Origin: a virus | IMG/VR virus record: IMGVR_UViG_3300042560_001864 | Coordinates: 1-20,009 of that record | Length of the DNA stretch: 20,009 nt | Strand: one strand, 5' to 3' | Part shown: piece by piece, positions 1-7,297 of the stretch | Layout of the letters: the number at the start of each line of letters is the position of its first letter | How positions within the stretch are numbered: the stretch's first letter is position 1 | The notes under the pieces: model-generated | Told to the model about the DNA's origin: nothing | The model's database searches: none | Seen by the model: the letters and a program-made list of their open reading frames with translations, nothing else | Translations under genes and position numbers: made by a program

Positions 1-709
1 GATCCATCCCCTGCTGGAATCCCGACACGTCTTCAGCCGTGTCGCGCGCGCGGGTGTACCACGCCGCATTGGAAAGCCCATCCTCCACCTTCTGGTCAAC
101 CTGCGACCGCATGGCGCCCAGCTTCTGGGGCGAATCGACGCCGCGCGGCGCGCCGATGTACTGGCCCGTGGTCGGGTTCTGCTTGAGGTGCTCGCCGCGC
201 AGGGATGCCTGCAGCGCTTCAGCCGCGTTCATGTCATCGAACACGGTGGCAACGCTCTGGTCAGTGAGGTTGGATGCCGCCACCCGGCCACTTCGCGCCG
301 CTTCATCCGTCACGTCCGCCAGCTTCTTGAGCTTGCGCGCCGCCTTTACCTTGCTGCCGACGCCGGCCGTGGAAAGACCAATCGCGAGGTCGGCGCCGAT
401 CTTGCCGGCGCCACCACGCACGTCGCCGCGCAGCATGTCGGCCAGTCCACTGATGACCGTCCCAGCGCCAACGGGCCCCGGCGTCAGCACGTCCGCGCCG
501 ATGCCTAACAGCTCGCCCACACTCGGGCCGCGCAGCCCGCTGGGTACGCCCATGCTGCCGGCACCCGCGCGACGCGCCTGCTCCTGCATCGCCATCAGGT
601 CACGCAGCGCGCGCGTCGCGGTCGCATCCGACGGCTCCGGACGCACCAGCGTAAGCGGGCGGTAGTCGTCCAGCGACGGCCGGCGACGGGGAAAAAACAG
701 CGGATCCAT
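1..709 (-). CDS. N-terminal part of a probable large ejected polyvalent/internal virion protein (runs off the left edge)
   Basis: The frame opens with ATG at 709, four bases past the stop of the 712-aa gene, and continues without a stop to base 1, giving 236 complete codons of an unfinished protein. It starts with a basic stretch (MDPLFFPRRRPSLDDY). A Gly/Ala-rich, helix-prone segment follows at about residues 60-120 (VGELLGIGADVLTPGPVGAG). Then comes a soluble segment with the run HLKQNPTTGQYIGAPRG at about 174-190 and an AWYTRAR element near 216-222. I recall similar N-terminal segments in very large phage proteins thought to be injected with the DNA (large polyvalent proteins), but this is recognition by eye. 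Its place right after four ejection-like genes supports the call. Enzymatic domains, if any, would lie beyond the window. An ordinary internal virion protein of modest size is the alternative. Confidence 0.6.
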   Translation of the reverse strand, partial: MDPLFFPRRRPSLDDYRPLTLVRPEPSDATATRALRDLMAMQEQARRAGAGSMGVPSGLRGPSVGELLGIGADVLTPGPVGAGTVISGLADMLRGDVRGGAGKIGADLAIGLSTAGVGSKVKAARKLKKLADVTDEAARSGRVAASNLTDQSVATVFDDMNAAEALQASLRGEHLKQNPTTGQYIGAPRGVDSPQKLGAMRSQVDQKVEDGLSNAAWYTRARDTAEDVSGFQQGMD

Positions 710-712
710 GCG

Positions 713-2851
713 TCAGTACCCTCGGATGAGTTGTCCGCCCACCACGCCACCGAGCCGACCGCCGGCCCGGGCGCCGATCTGTGCGCGCTGCGCCGCCGCC
801 GCCGCTGCCGGCGACAACCCGCGCAGGTACGCCACCGCCTCCGGCCCCTGCTGCGTCAGCAGGTCCGCAAGCTGCGCCGCCGTGCTGGTGCGCGCGCGCG
901 AAGCGCCCGCGTTTGCCAGCCCCATGAGCGCCCGCCGCGCCAGCCCCATCGCATCCATCGACAAGTCACCGGGCCGGAAGTCCGTCGCGAAGTCCAGCAG
1001 CCCCGCAAGGTTCTGCGCCGTCTGCGACTGCCGCGTCATGCGCGCATACGGGCCCGCCATGCGCAGCTCGTCCTCCACCATGCTCCGCAGCATCTCGAAC
1101 GACTCCTCGTCCGGGTACAGCTTGCGCAGGCGCTGCTGCGCGGTCGGGTCAGTGAGGATGTTCACCGCCACCGCGCGCCCCTCCCGCCGCCGAAGCTGCT
1201 CCGCGATGGCGTTGGCCGCCCCTAGCCGGTACATGTCCCGCTCGTCTGGGTTGAGGCCGGCCAGCGTGTCCTCGAAGTCGTCCGCGCCGCCCCGCAGGAA
1301 CCGCTTTCCAGACTCGAGCGCGTCCATCAGCCCCTGCTGCCCGCCCCAGAACTGCCGCGCCTTCTTGTAGGCCGGTGCCTGCACGTCCACCTGCGTGACC
1401 AGCGTGTTCTTTGCTCCCGTCAGGATGCGCGCAAGATCCGCGTCCTCGTTCCGCTGCGCTGCCCCGATCAGGGCGTCAAAGCCGCGTTTGACTACGTCAA
1501 TGTCGCGCACCGTGGGGTCGCGCAGCAGCTCGATGGTCTCCTCGCCGTCGTTGTACTTGGTCACGCGGAACAGCGCCGGCAGCGGCTTCTTGTCTGCGTC
1601 CGTGAACGCCTCGAGGCGCGAGCGGCGCAGCCCCTCGAACCACGCTTTCCGCGCGTCCGAGGTCAGCAGCAGGTTGATCCCGTCCTCGTCGAGCTGCACC
1701 GGGCCGTGTGCGTACGCCTCCTCGTACAGCAGCTTTGCGGGCGGCTTGCGGTCCGCGTCGATCTGGCGGACCACCTGATTGATGTTCTGCAGCTTGGACC
1801 GGCTGGTCTTCTCGACGCCCTCGGCCAGCCGGCCGCTGGCGCCCTGCACGCGACCCTGAAAGAAGTCCGCCACCCGGCGCCGCCCCTGCCCGGGGATCAG
1901 GTACGCCGTGTTCGCCAGCTCAAGGAGGTTCTCTTCCCCCACGTCCGCGACCGCGCCCGGGGCCCCGCGCGCCTGCATCGCCTCGAGGCGCTGCGCCGCC
2001 ATCTCCGGGGTGAGCTCGTCGTCGGCCAGCGCCTGCATCAGCTTGCCCTCGGCGCGGCGCTGCGCGCGCCGGTCCAGCGGCCCCGCCGTCAGCTTCTGCG
2101 CCGCGAGCGCGGGCGCGTTCGTGGCCGTCCGGACGGCGCGCTGGAACGGGTTGGCGCTCCCCGGGAGGGGAGGCGGCGCGTTCTCGGCCATCGCCCGAAT
2201 CGGCGTCTCCAGCACGTCCACCGCCCGACTGCCCAGCGCGCGCATCCCGGCGCCGACGGCGGGAATGGCGCCGCCCACCACCGTCCCCACGCCCGCGCCC
2301 AGCCCCGCCGCCGCCGGCACGTCCTCCATCTCCGGCGCTGCCCCTGCGCCCGTCACCGCCCCGGAGGCGGCGCCGGCCGCCGCCGCCCGCGCCACCCGGG
2401 CGCCCAGCGGAGCCATGCGCGCCGCCACCCCGGGCGCCGCCGCGCCGCCAGAGGCGATCAGCGCGGCCGCGCTGGGGATGATAGCGCCGCCGATCTCGGC
2501 CGGGATGCTCAGGCCCGGGTACTGGTCCGCGAACTCGGCCTGCTCGCTGCGGATCTGGTCCCGCGTTGCCTTGTAGTCGCCCAGCTTGCCGAAGCCCGTG
2601 CGGAACCCCGCCTCGATCTCGTCCCCGAACTGGAACCCGAGTCCCTGCCCCAGCGCGCTGCGCGCCACGCCCTTGGCGATGTCGCCCATCCCCATCGCCG
2701 GCTTGGCTGCTGCCGGCTGCGGTGCCGCCTGCTGCTTCGACAGCTCGCGCTGGAGGTACGCCCGGATGACCTCCTCCGGCGCCCCGTTGCGGCGCATCGT
2801 CTCCACGTCTCGGCGGATCCGCTCCTCGTCAGGGTTCTGCAGTCCGTCCAT
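713..2851 (-). CDS. Internal virion / DNA-ejection protein candidate (712 aa)
   Basis: The protein has 712 residues and starts with ATG at 2851, four bases after the upstream stop. A short helical N-terminus (about 1-45) is followed by the block GQGLGFQFGDEIEAG (68-82). Next is a long Gly/Ala-rich amphipathic region (about 118-205) that could insert into membranes. Further on are an AVADVGEENLLELAN element and a helical C-terminal half with AYKKARQFWGGQQGLMDALE and LNPDERDMYRLGAANAI. From memory, the order 'SFGFSDE-like block, Gly/Ala region, VADVG element, YxxAR...G...DALE' recurs in podoviral ejection proteins of the P22 gp16/gp20 style and in related prophage proteins. Neighbouring genes are of the same class. 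The expected role is release from the head and passage of DNA across the cell envelope. The exact P22 or T7 counterpart cannot be assigned. Confidence 0.65.
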   Translation of the reverse strand: MDGLQNPDEERIRRDVETMRRNGAPEEVIRAYLQRELSKQQAAPQPAAAKPAMGMGDIAKGVARSALGQGLGFQFGDEIEAGFRTGFGKLGDYKATRDQIRSEQAEFADQYPGLSIPAEIGGAIIPSAAALIASGGAAAPGVAARMAPLGARVARAAAAGAASGAVTGAGAAPEMEDVPAAAGLGAGVGTVVGGAIPAVGAGMRALGSRAVDVLETPIRAMAENAPPPLPGSANPFQRAVRTATNAPALAAQKLTAGPLDRRAQRRAEGKLMQALADDELTPEMAAQRLEAMQARGAPGAVADVGEENLLELANTAYLIPGQGRRRVADFFQGRVQGASGRLAEGVEKTSRSKLQNINQVVRQIDADRKPPAKLLYEEAYAHGPVQLDEDGINLLLTSDARKAWFEGLRRSRLEAFTDADKKPLPALFRVTKYNDGEETIELLRDPTVRDIDVVKRGFDALIGAAQRNEDADLARILTGAKNTLVTQVDVQAPAYKKARQFWGGQQGLMDALESGKRFLRGGADDFEDTLAGLNPDERDMYRLGAANAIAEQLRRREGRAVAVNILTDPTAQQRLRKLYPDEESFEMLRSMVEDELRMAGPYARMTRQSQTAQNLAGLLDFATDFRPGDLSMDAMGLARRALMGLANAGASRARTSTAAQLADLLTQQGPEAVAYLRGLSPAAAAAAQRAQIGARAGGRLGGVVGGQLIRGY

Positions 2852-2855
2852 CAGG

Positions 2856-4025
2856 TCACCCCGGGTTCAGGAAGTACTGAATCATCTCATCCATGGACAT
2901 GCTGTCGCCACCGGCGCCCTGCGGGGTGTTGCTGTAGTCGTAATACCTACGCGCAGGCTCCGCGAGCTTTCGCATCGACTGCATGTAGGTGGCGCGCGCG
3001 GCCGACTTGGCCTTGGCAAGATCCGGCGAGTCCCCCGGCGCCGGCACGTAGCGCTGGAACACGTCCCGCAGCTCGTTTGGCGTGATGGCTGCGCCAGACT
3101 CCTTGCGGAGCACGCCGGCCGCGAAGTCGCGCGCGGCGCGCAGGTACTCCTGCTCCTCGTCGTTCAGGATGACGTTGCCGGCCCCAAACGGCGTGCGGAT
3201 GGCCGACGCCAGCTTCCAGCCGCTGATCTTGCCACTCTGGCCCAGCTCGTCCATGGTGACGCTCGCGTCGTCCATCAGCTTGGCATACAGGTAGCTCTTC
3301 TCCTGCGCCTCCGTCGGACGAGCGGGCGGGCGCGGCACCGACGGTCGGGGGCCAGTGGGCACGCGCTCGCGCATCCCGGTGTCGAACCGCTGCCCGGGCT
3401 GGAGTTCCGGCACCTGCACGAAGGCGACGCTGCCGTCGGCCTGCACCACCCGCTGCGGCGCCCCGGGCTGCTGCGGCTTGGGGCGCAGCCGGTCCAGCAG
3501 CGCCCCCCGCATGTTCTCGGGGGACGCCATGATGGCCTGCGACTCCTGCGGGGTGAACCCTGCCGCCTGCAGCGCCTGCACGCCCTGCCGCGTCGCCATC
3601 TCGGCCTTGCCGGCCTCCGTCCGCTCGTACGGCTGGAAGTACTTCGTCGCCTTGCCGGCGCTGTCGGTGTAGTCGAACGTGCGCCCCTTCTGCAGCCGCT
3701 CGCGCGCCTGCTTGCCCATCATCGCAAGCGCGTCGCCCGCCATCCCCAGCGACCCGGGCGCACCACGCAGCCCGCCGAGCTGCTCCATCTGTGCGGCCTG
3801 CTGCTCCAGCGGCGCATACTCCTCCAACCCCAGCTCGAAGCGCTTGAGGTTGAACTGCTGCTCCTGCGCACGCTGCTGCGCCTCGCGGGCCAACCGCTCC
3901 TTCTCCTCCTGCCGCTCGCGCTCCTCCCGCAAAGCACGGCGCTGCTGCTCCTGTGCCAAGAGCTGCATCCCCGTAGACCCCAGTGACTGCAGCCCAGCAC
4001 CCAACCCGGCAAGAAAGTCAGACAT
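2856..4025 (-). CDS. Internal virion / ejection-like protein with RKESGAAI motif (389 aa)
   Basis: The start is ATG at 4025, three bases after the upstream TAA. The N-terminus MSDFLAGLGAGLQSLG is amphipathic. It is followed by a strongly charged coiled-coil region rich in Gln, Glu and Arg (about residues 24-60), then a Pro-rich linker (about 180-240). The C-terminal domain (about 240-355) carries RKESGAAITPNEL (307-319) and YVPAPGDSP (326-334). I recognise this motif pair (RKESGAAIsp...yFPqPGDs) as recurrent in ejection/internal proteins of many phages and in large polyvalent proteins; its biochemical function is unknown. Position between two other ejection-like genes and the tight spacing suggest co-assembly inside the capsid. 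A structural protein of the tail rather than the head interior cannot be excluded. Confidence 0.6.
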   Translation of the reverse strand: MSDFLAGLGAGLQSLGSTGMQLLAQEQQRRALREERERQEEKERLAREAQQRAQEQQFNLKRFELGLEEYAPLEQQAAQMEQLGGLRGAPGSLGMAGDALAMMGKQARERLQKGRTFDYTDSAGKATKYFQPYERTEAGKAEMATRQGVQALQAAGFTPQESQAIMASPENMRGALLDRLRPKPQQPGAPQRVVQADGSVAFVQVPELQPGQRFDTGMRERVPTGPRPSVPRPPARPTEAQEKSYLYAKLMDDASVTMDELGQSGKISGWKLASAIRTPFGAGNVILNDEEQEYLRAARDFAAGVLRKESGAAITPNELRDVFQRYVPAPGDSPDLAKAKSAARATYMQSMRKLAEPARRYYDYSNTPQGAGGDSMSMDEMIQYFLNPG

Positions 4026-4028
4026 GCG

Positions 4029-6116
4029 TTAGCCCCCGAGCCCAAGCAACTGCAGGAAGAAACGGTCCTGATCGCTCAAGACCCCTTGGTTGAAGCGCGC
4101 CCTCTCGAGGTCGTTGCTGAACGCATCCTGCCCCATCCCGCGCAGGAACTGCGACCAGTTGAGGTTCTGCGAAAAGCGGTCGTTGCCAGCGTTGCGGCTG
4201 AAGTTGGCTACGTCCATCTGGTTCTGGAACCCCTGCTGCCCGAGCTGATTCTGGAACTGCAACCCCTGCAGCCCCTGCCCAAAGCTCTGCGCGTTCTGCC
4301 GCAGCCCAAAATCCGCCGTCCCCATGCGCTGGTTGAACCCTTGCGCCTCCCGCCGCAGCCCGAAATCCTGCTGCGCCATGGCGTTGTTGAACGCCGCGTT
4401 CTGTTGCGCCAGCGACAACTGCTGCCCCTGCAGTCCAAGGTTGGCGCGCCCCATCTCCTCGCTCAACGCTGCCGCGCGCTGACCCTGCCCCATCCCGATG
4501 GCCTGCGCGCGTGCGCCGGCAAAGTCGCGCGCCCGCTGCCCCGCGAGGTCGGACGCCAACTGTGCCTGAGCGCTCCTCTGCTGCACGTTCAAGTCGGACA
4601 ACCGCCCGCCCATGATGCTCGAGTCCGACAACCCCCGCGCCGCCATCTCCTCGCGCAACGCCGTCTGCCGCTGCGCAAACTCGTCGTCGATGTTCTGCCC
4701 CATCTCGCCGTACAGCCGTCGCACCTCCGCGTTGTCGAACGCGGACGGGTTCTGCAGCGCCTCACGCAGGGACTGCTCGGTCAACGAGTTCACGTCGAGC
4801 ATCTGCGCGCCTTGCGCACCGCCGCCAGTCGCTGCGAAGCCGGAAGATGCGCTCGCCGCCGGTGACCCGGCGGCACCACCACTGGGCGCGGCCGCAGGCG
4901 CGCTTTGGCCCGCTTGTAGTTGCGCAAGCCGCTCCTGTGACGGCGCAGTGGTCGTCCACTGCCCGTCGTAGTAGTACTGGATCGGCTGCCCATAGGTGTG
5001 CGATTGCAGGTACTCAGCGCCGGGGTTGGCCTCCAGCACCGAACGGCGCACCAGATCCTCGGTGGACTCCCCGGGGCGTGCCGATACGGAACGAACAGGC
5101 CCGGGAATGGGGACTGGGGCTGGCCCCTGCGTCGTCTGCGCCGCCTGCGTTGCCTGCGCAGTCGATGGGAATGCTGCCGCCTGCGCAGGCGTCTGCATAG
5201 ACGATTGCGCCAGCATCACCGGATCGACGCCTTCCGACGTAAGCCCAGCCGGCACCGCTTGCGCAGCCTGCGCAGCCTGCGCAAGCCCCGGCGCGTTGCG
5301 GCCGAGTTGCATGAGCTGCTGCAGTTGGTCAAGAAACGACTTCGGAGCCGTGTACGGGGTGGGAGCCGTCGGCAAGGCGCCCGTCTGCAACTGGCCGGCC
5401 GCAAAGCCGGCAAGGTCAAACGGCGCCGGCGCTGCCGCCGAATTTTGCTCCTGACGCTGCATAAACTGCTGCTGCGCCGCCATCTGCCGCTGGAACCCCT
5501 CCGGATCCATCATGGCCGCGATGGGGTCCAGCCCCATCTGCTGGGCCTGCTGCATGGCCGCTTCCTGCTGTGGCGAGCGCTGGCCCTGCAGTGCGCCCAT
5601 CTGCTGCTCGAACTGCTGCCGCGCGTTGGCATCCCACTGCGAACCGTACTGCTGCTGCGCCTGCCGCATCGTCGCCAACTGCGCGTCCACGGACGCCTGC
5701 GGGTTGTAGCCTCCCTGCGCCTGCGGCGCCTGCTGCATGGGAATCATGCCGGCACCACCAGACGGCATCATCTGCATCTCCTGCTGCGCCTGCCGAGAAT
5801 ACCCCTGCGTCTGCACCGGCGGGGGCGCAGGACGCGCCTGACCCTGCCGCTGCAGCTCCGCGAACGTGGGCTGCGGTGCCTTGTTCACCGGGCGCGGCGC
5901 ATCGACAGCCTGAACCCCCTGCTCGAAATCGCCGTCCGTTTGCTGCTGGGGCTGCGGCGGGGCTTGCTGCGACGGGGGCGGCGAAGGCGTTGGCCTCTGT
6001 TGAGCTCCCGCCTGCGCACGGCGACGGCGCTCCTCCTCGTCAGTCGCCGTCTGCCCGTAGCCCGCCGCCCGCTGATCTCCGCCGTAACCGGCGGCCGGGT
6101 TGTACATCATGCGCAT
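4029..6116 (-). CDS. Gln-rich internal virion protein candidate with a C-terminal nonapeptide Phe repeat (695 aa)
   Basis: ATG at 6116 is preceded by TGAGGGCACGCT, where AGGG is a plausible ribosome site six bases upstream and overlaps the preceding stop. Residues 1-350 are low-complexity, rich in Gln, Ala and Pro and probably disordered. A small ordered patch near 350-395 (HTYGQPIQYYYDGQW) follows, then another Ala/Ser/Gly linker. From about 440 the protein is helical: EEMAARGLSDSSIMGGRLSD (489-508) is followed by Gln/Ala-rich coiled coil. From 576 to 675, twelve phenylalanines stand exactly nine residues apart. No catalytic motif or signal peptide is seen. The ARGLSDSS...L element plus Gln-rich repeats is typical of podoviral internal/ejection proteins, and its neighbours agree. 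A long structural rod protein of the tail is an alternative. Confidence 0.55.
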   Translation of the reverse strand: MRMMYNPAAGYGGDQRAAGYGQTATDEEERRRRAQAGAQQRPTPSPPPSQQAPPQPQQQTDGDFEQGVQAVDAPRPVNKAPQPTFAELQRQGQARPAPPPVQTQGYSRQAQQEMQMMPSGGAGMIPMQQAPQAQGGYNPQASVDAQLATMRQAQQQYGSQWDANARQQFEQQMGALQGQRSPQQEAAMQQAQQMGLDPIAAMMDPEGFQRQMAAQQQFMQRQEQNSAAAPAPFDLAGFAAGQLQTGALPTAPTPYTAPKSFLDQLQQLMQLGRNAPGLAQAAQAAQAVPAGLTSEGVDPVMLAQSSMQTPAQAAAFPSTAQATQAAQTTQGPAPVPIPGPVRSVSARPGESTEDLVRRSVLEANPGAEYLQSHTYGQPIQYYYDGQWTTTAPSQERLAQLQAGQSAPAAAPSGGAAGSPAASASSGFAATGGGAQGAQMLDVNSLTEQSLREALQNPSAFDNAEVRRLYGEMGQNIDDEFAQRQTALREEMAARGLSDSSIMGGRLSDLNVQQRSAQAQLASDLAGQRARDFAGARAQAIGMGQGQRAAALSEEMGRANLGLQGQQLSLAQQNAAFNNAMAQQDFGLRREAQGFNQRMGTADFGLRQNAQSFGQGLQGLQFQNQLGQQGFQNQMDVANFSRNAGNDRFSQNLNWSQFLRGMGQDAFSNDLERARFNQGVLSDQDRFFLQLLGLGG
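4059..4391 (-). repeat. 27-bp-periodic protein repeat: Phe every nine residues
   Basis: In the 695-aa protein, phenylalanine occupies residues 576, 585, 594, 603, 612, 621, 630, 639, 648, 657, 666 and 675 with no break in register. The next Phe residues are at 686-687. Four residues after each Phe there is usually Leu, Met or Val (580, 598, 616, 625, 634, 652, 661, 670, 679). The rest is mostly Gln, Asn, Gly, Ala and Arg, and Phe is often followed by Asn, Gln, Ser or Gly. Sequence identity between units is low apart from these positions, so the repeat is kept at protein level rather than as a recent DNA duplication. Confidence 0.85.
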
Positions 6117-6125
6117 AGCGTGCCC

Positions 6126-6800
6126 TCAGAAAAGCAGGTAAGGGGTGAACCGCGCCATCATCATCTCCTCCTCAGCCGTCCGCCCGCCACCGCCACCCAT
6201 TCCGCCGCCGGTCCCGCCGCTCATCCCGCCATCCGACGGGGGAGGCGTCTGCGCGCCGTACATCCCCGGCATGTCGCCCTGAAACTGCAGCCGGTTCCGC
6301 GCCGCGATCAGCGCGGCCGGATCCATTCCGCCCATGCCAGCCTTGTAGTTGCCAGCCGCCGTCCGCTGCGCGTTCAGCACGTCGGCAAGGCCGCCCGTGG
6401 CCTGCCCGCGCCCGGGGATCCCGCCCTGCGTGTAGTCGCGCGGCTGGAACGCCGCCGGCATGGCGCCCGCGCGCTGCGCCAACATGTACGCGGCGCGATC
6501 CGCCAGCGGGTTCAGGTTGATCTGGCGCTGCAGCGCCGCCGCCTGCTGCGCGCGCTGGTCCATCTGGCCGACGCGATTCGTGTTGAAGTTGGCACCGAAC
6601 TGCCGGTCGCTCTGGCCCATCTGGTCGCGCTGCAGCGTGTTGCCCTGCGCCATCTGCTCGCGCTGGAGCTGCTGCTGCTTTGCAAACTGGTCGGCCTGCT
6701 GCCTGAGCTGGTCCCGGTTTTGCTTTGCCTGCGTGCGAGCCGACAGCGCCGAGCCAAGCGCTTGCGCGCCCATTGCCACAGCCATAAACGGGAAAGGCAT
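6126..6800 (-). CDS. Small internal virion / ejection-like protein (224 aa)
   Basis: I place the start at ATG 6800 and not at a farther upstream in-frame codon (6839), because AGGAG lies eight bases before it and the preceding gene stops only one base away (TAAGATG). The N-terminus MPFPFMAVAMGAQALGSALS (residues 1-20) is hydrophobic and Ala-rich with no charge, like a membrane-active helix. Residues 20-90 form a Gln-rich coiled coil (QAKQNRDQLRQQADQFAKQQ). The C-terminal third is Gly/Met/Pro-rich and ends FTPYLLF. Size, amphipathic start and position ahead of larger ejection-like genes recall the small ejection protein of P22-type phages (gp7), but I see no diagnostic sequence match, so this is inference from architecture and context. 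Confidence 0.55.
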   Translation of the reverse strand: MPFPFMAVAMGAQALGSALSARTQAKQNRDQLRQQADQFAKQQQLQREQMAQGNTLQRDQMGQSDRQFGANFNTNRVGQMDQRAQQAAALQRQINLNPLADRAAYMLAQRAGAMPAAFQPRDYTQGGIPGRGQATGGLADVLNAQRTAAGNYKAGMGGMDPAALIAARNRLQFQGDMPGMYGAQTPPPSDGGMSGGTGGGMGGGGGRTAEEEMMMARFTPYLLF

Positions 6801-6801
6801 C

Positions 6802-7080
6802 TTACTCGCTCCTGAACGTGATGAGGTCCACCGTGCCACCTGCCGGCGCGACGGTCCCGAAGTTGACCGTGCAGCCTGTCGTGCTCTTCGCTGTCACCCA
6901 CACCGTCGTCCCCCAGCTCGGCGTCGCGCACACGCCAAACGCCGCGTCCACTTCCGCGCGGGGGAAGGTCACCGCCACGCTGCCCGCCCCCGTCGTCACG
7001 GTCTGCCCCACGATGTTGCCCGCCGAAGTCAGGAACCGGCGCCGCAACCGCAGCCAGTAGGTGTCGTCACGACCCGTCAC
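6802..7080 (-). CDS. Small beta-rich tail-associated protein (92 aa)
   Basis: The frame is open farther upstream, but that part overlaps the 66-aa gene. The likely start is GTG at 7080, one base after that gene's TGA. The protein begins VTGRDDTYWLRLRRRF and continues with alternating hydrophobic residues: SVAVTFPRAEVDAAFG, a TPSWGTTVWVTAK strand pair, then TTGCTVNFGTVAPAGGTVD. The pattern 'conserved TPxW near mid-domain, K-x-T-x-x-G-C/F-x-V-x-F, then APAG' is common in small beta-sandwich proteins and fibre tips of phages that bind surface sugars (similar in style to H-type-lectin-like domains). This is pattern recognition only. No clear ribosome site precedes the GTG, so translation may depend on coupling to the gene before it. 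Confidence 0.6.
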   Translation of the reverse strand: MTGRDDTYWLRLRRRFLTSAGNIVGQTVTTGAGSVAVTFPRAEVDAAFGVCATPSWGTTVWVTAKSTTGCTVNFGTVAPAGGTVDLITFRSE

Positions 7081-7081
7081 G

Positions 7082-7282
7082 TCACGGCTCAGGCGGCGGT
7101 TCCGGCGGCGGCGAAAACGTGCCGGTCCCGGGGTCGTACGTGTACTCCGGGCCCACGTCCTTGCCGGTGCCGTCAATCAACACGATCCCGGCTGGAGAAG
7201 TATATGGCGTGACGCCATCCCACTCGATGACGTTCACGACCACGTTGTCGCTGGTGCGCACCATCGCCCATCGCCCCATCAT
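7082..7282 (-). CDS. Small phage protein, N-V-I-x-W type (66 aa)
   Basis: ATG at 7282 is preceded by GGGAGGGCGAGACTG, which holds a good purine-rich ribosome site. A second ATG follows immediately at 7279, so the exact first residue is uncertain. The protein reads MVRTSDNVVVNVIEWDG near its N-terminus, then a loop with GIVLIDGTGKDVGPEYTYD, and a proline tail ending PPPEPPPEP. The layout 'a(v)vr-dgvVvNVIvWdG ... vGpGwtYd-gtFtpP' is shared by many short proteins coded beside phage tail fibres; their function is not established, though chaperone or fibre-attachment roles are sometimes proposed. It sits directly after the large fibre gene (15 bases) and before the 92-aa beta-rich protein, which fits a fibre-associated role. 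Confidence 0.65.
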   Translation of the reverse strand: MMGRWAMVRTSDNVVVNVIEWDGVTPYTSPAGIVLIDGTGKDVGPEYTYDPGTGTFSPPPEPPPEP

Positions 7283-7297
7283 CAGTCTCGCCCTCCC

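Noticed and set aside
692-697. Run of six A (TTTTTT on the coding strand) near the start of the last gene as a slippery site
   Set aside because: The reading frame (TTT TTT after CTG) does not make a standard slippery heptamer, and no alternative downstream frame looks protein-like.
1706-3986. Other long plus-strand frames (for example 1706-3085 and 2586-3986)
   Set aside because: They lie antisense to well-supported minus-strand genes with phage motifs and cross gene borders. High GC reduces stop codons in these frames.
4998-6815. Long plus-strand open frame (605 aa) opposite the 695-aa and 224-aa genes
   Set aside because: Composition is Arg/Leu/His-rich as expected for the antisense of a high-GC, Gln-rich gene. 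It spans two minus-strand genes and their junction, and it has no recognisable motif.
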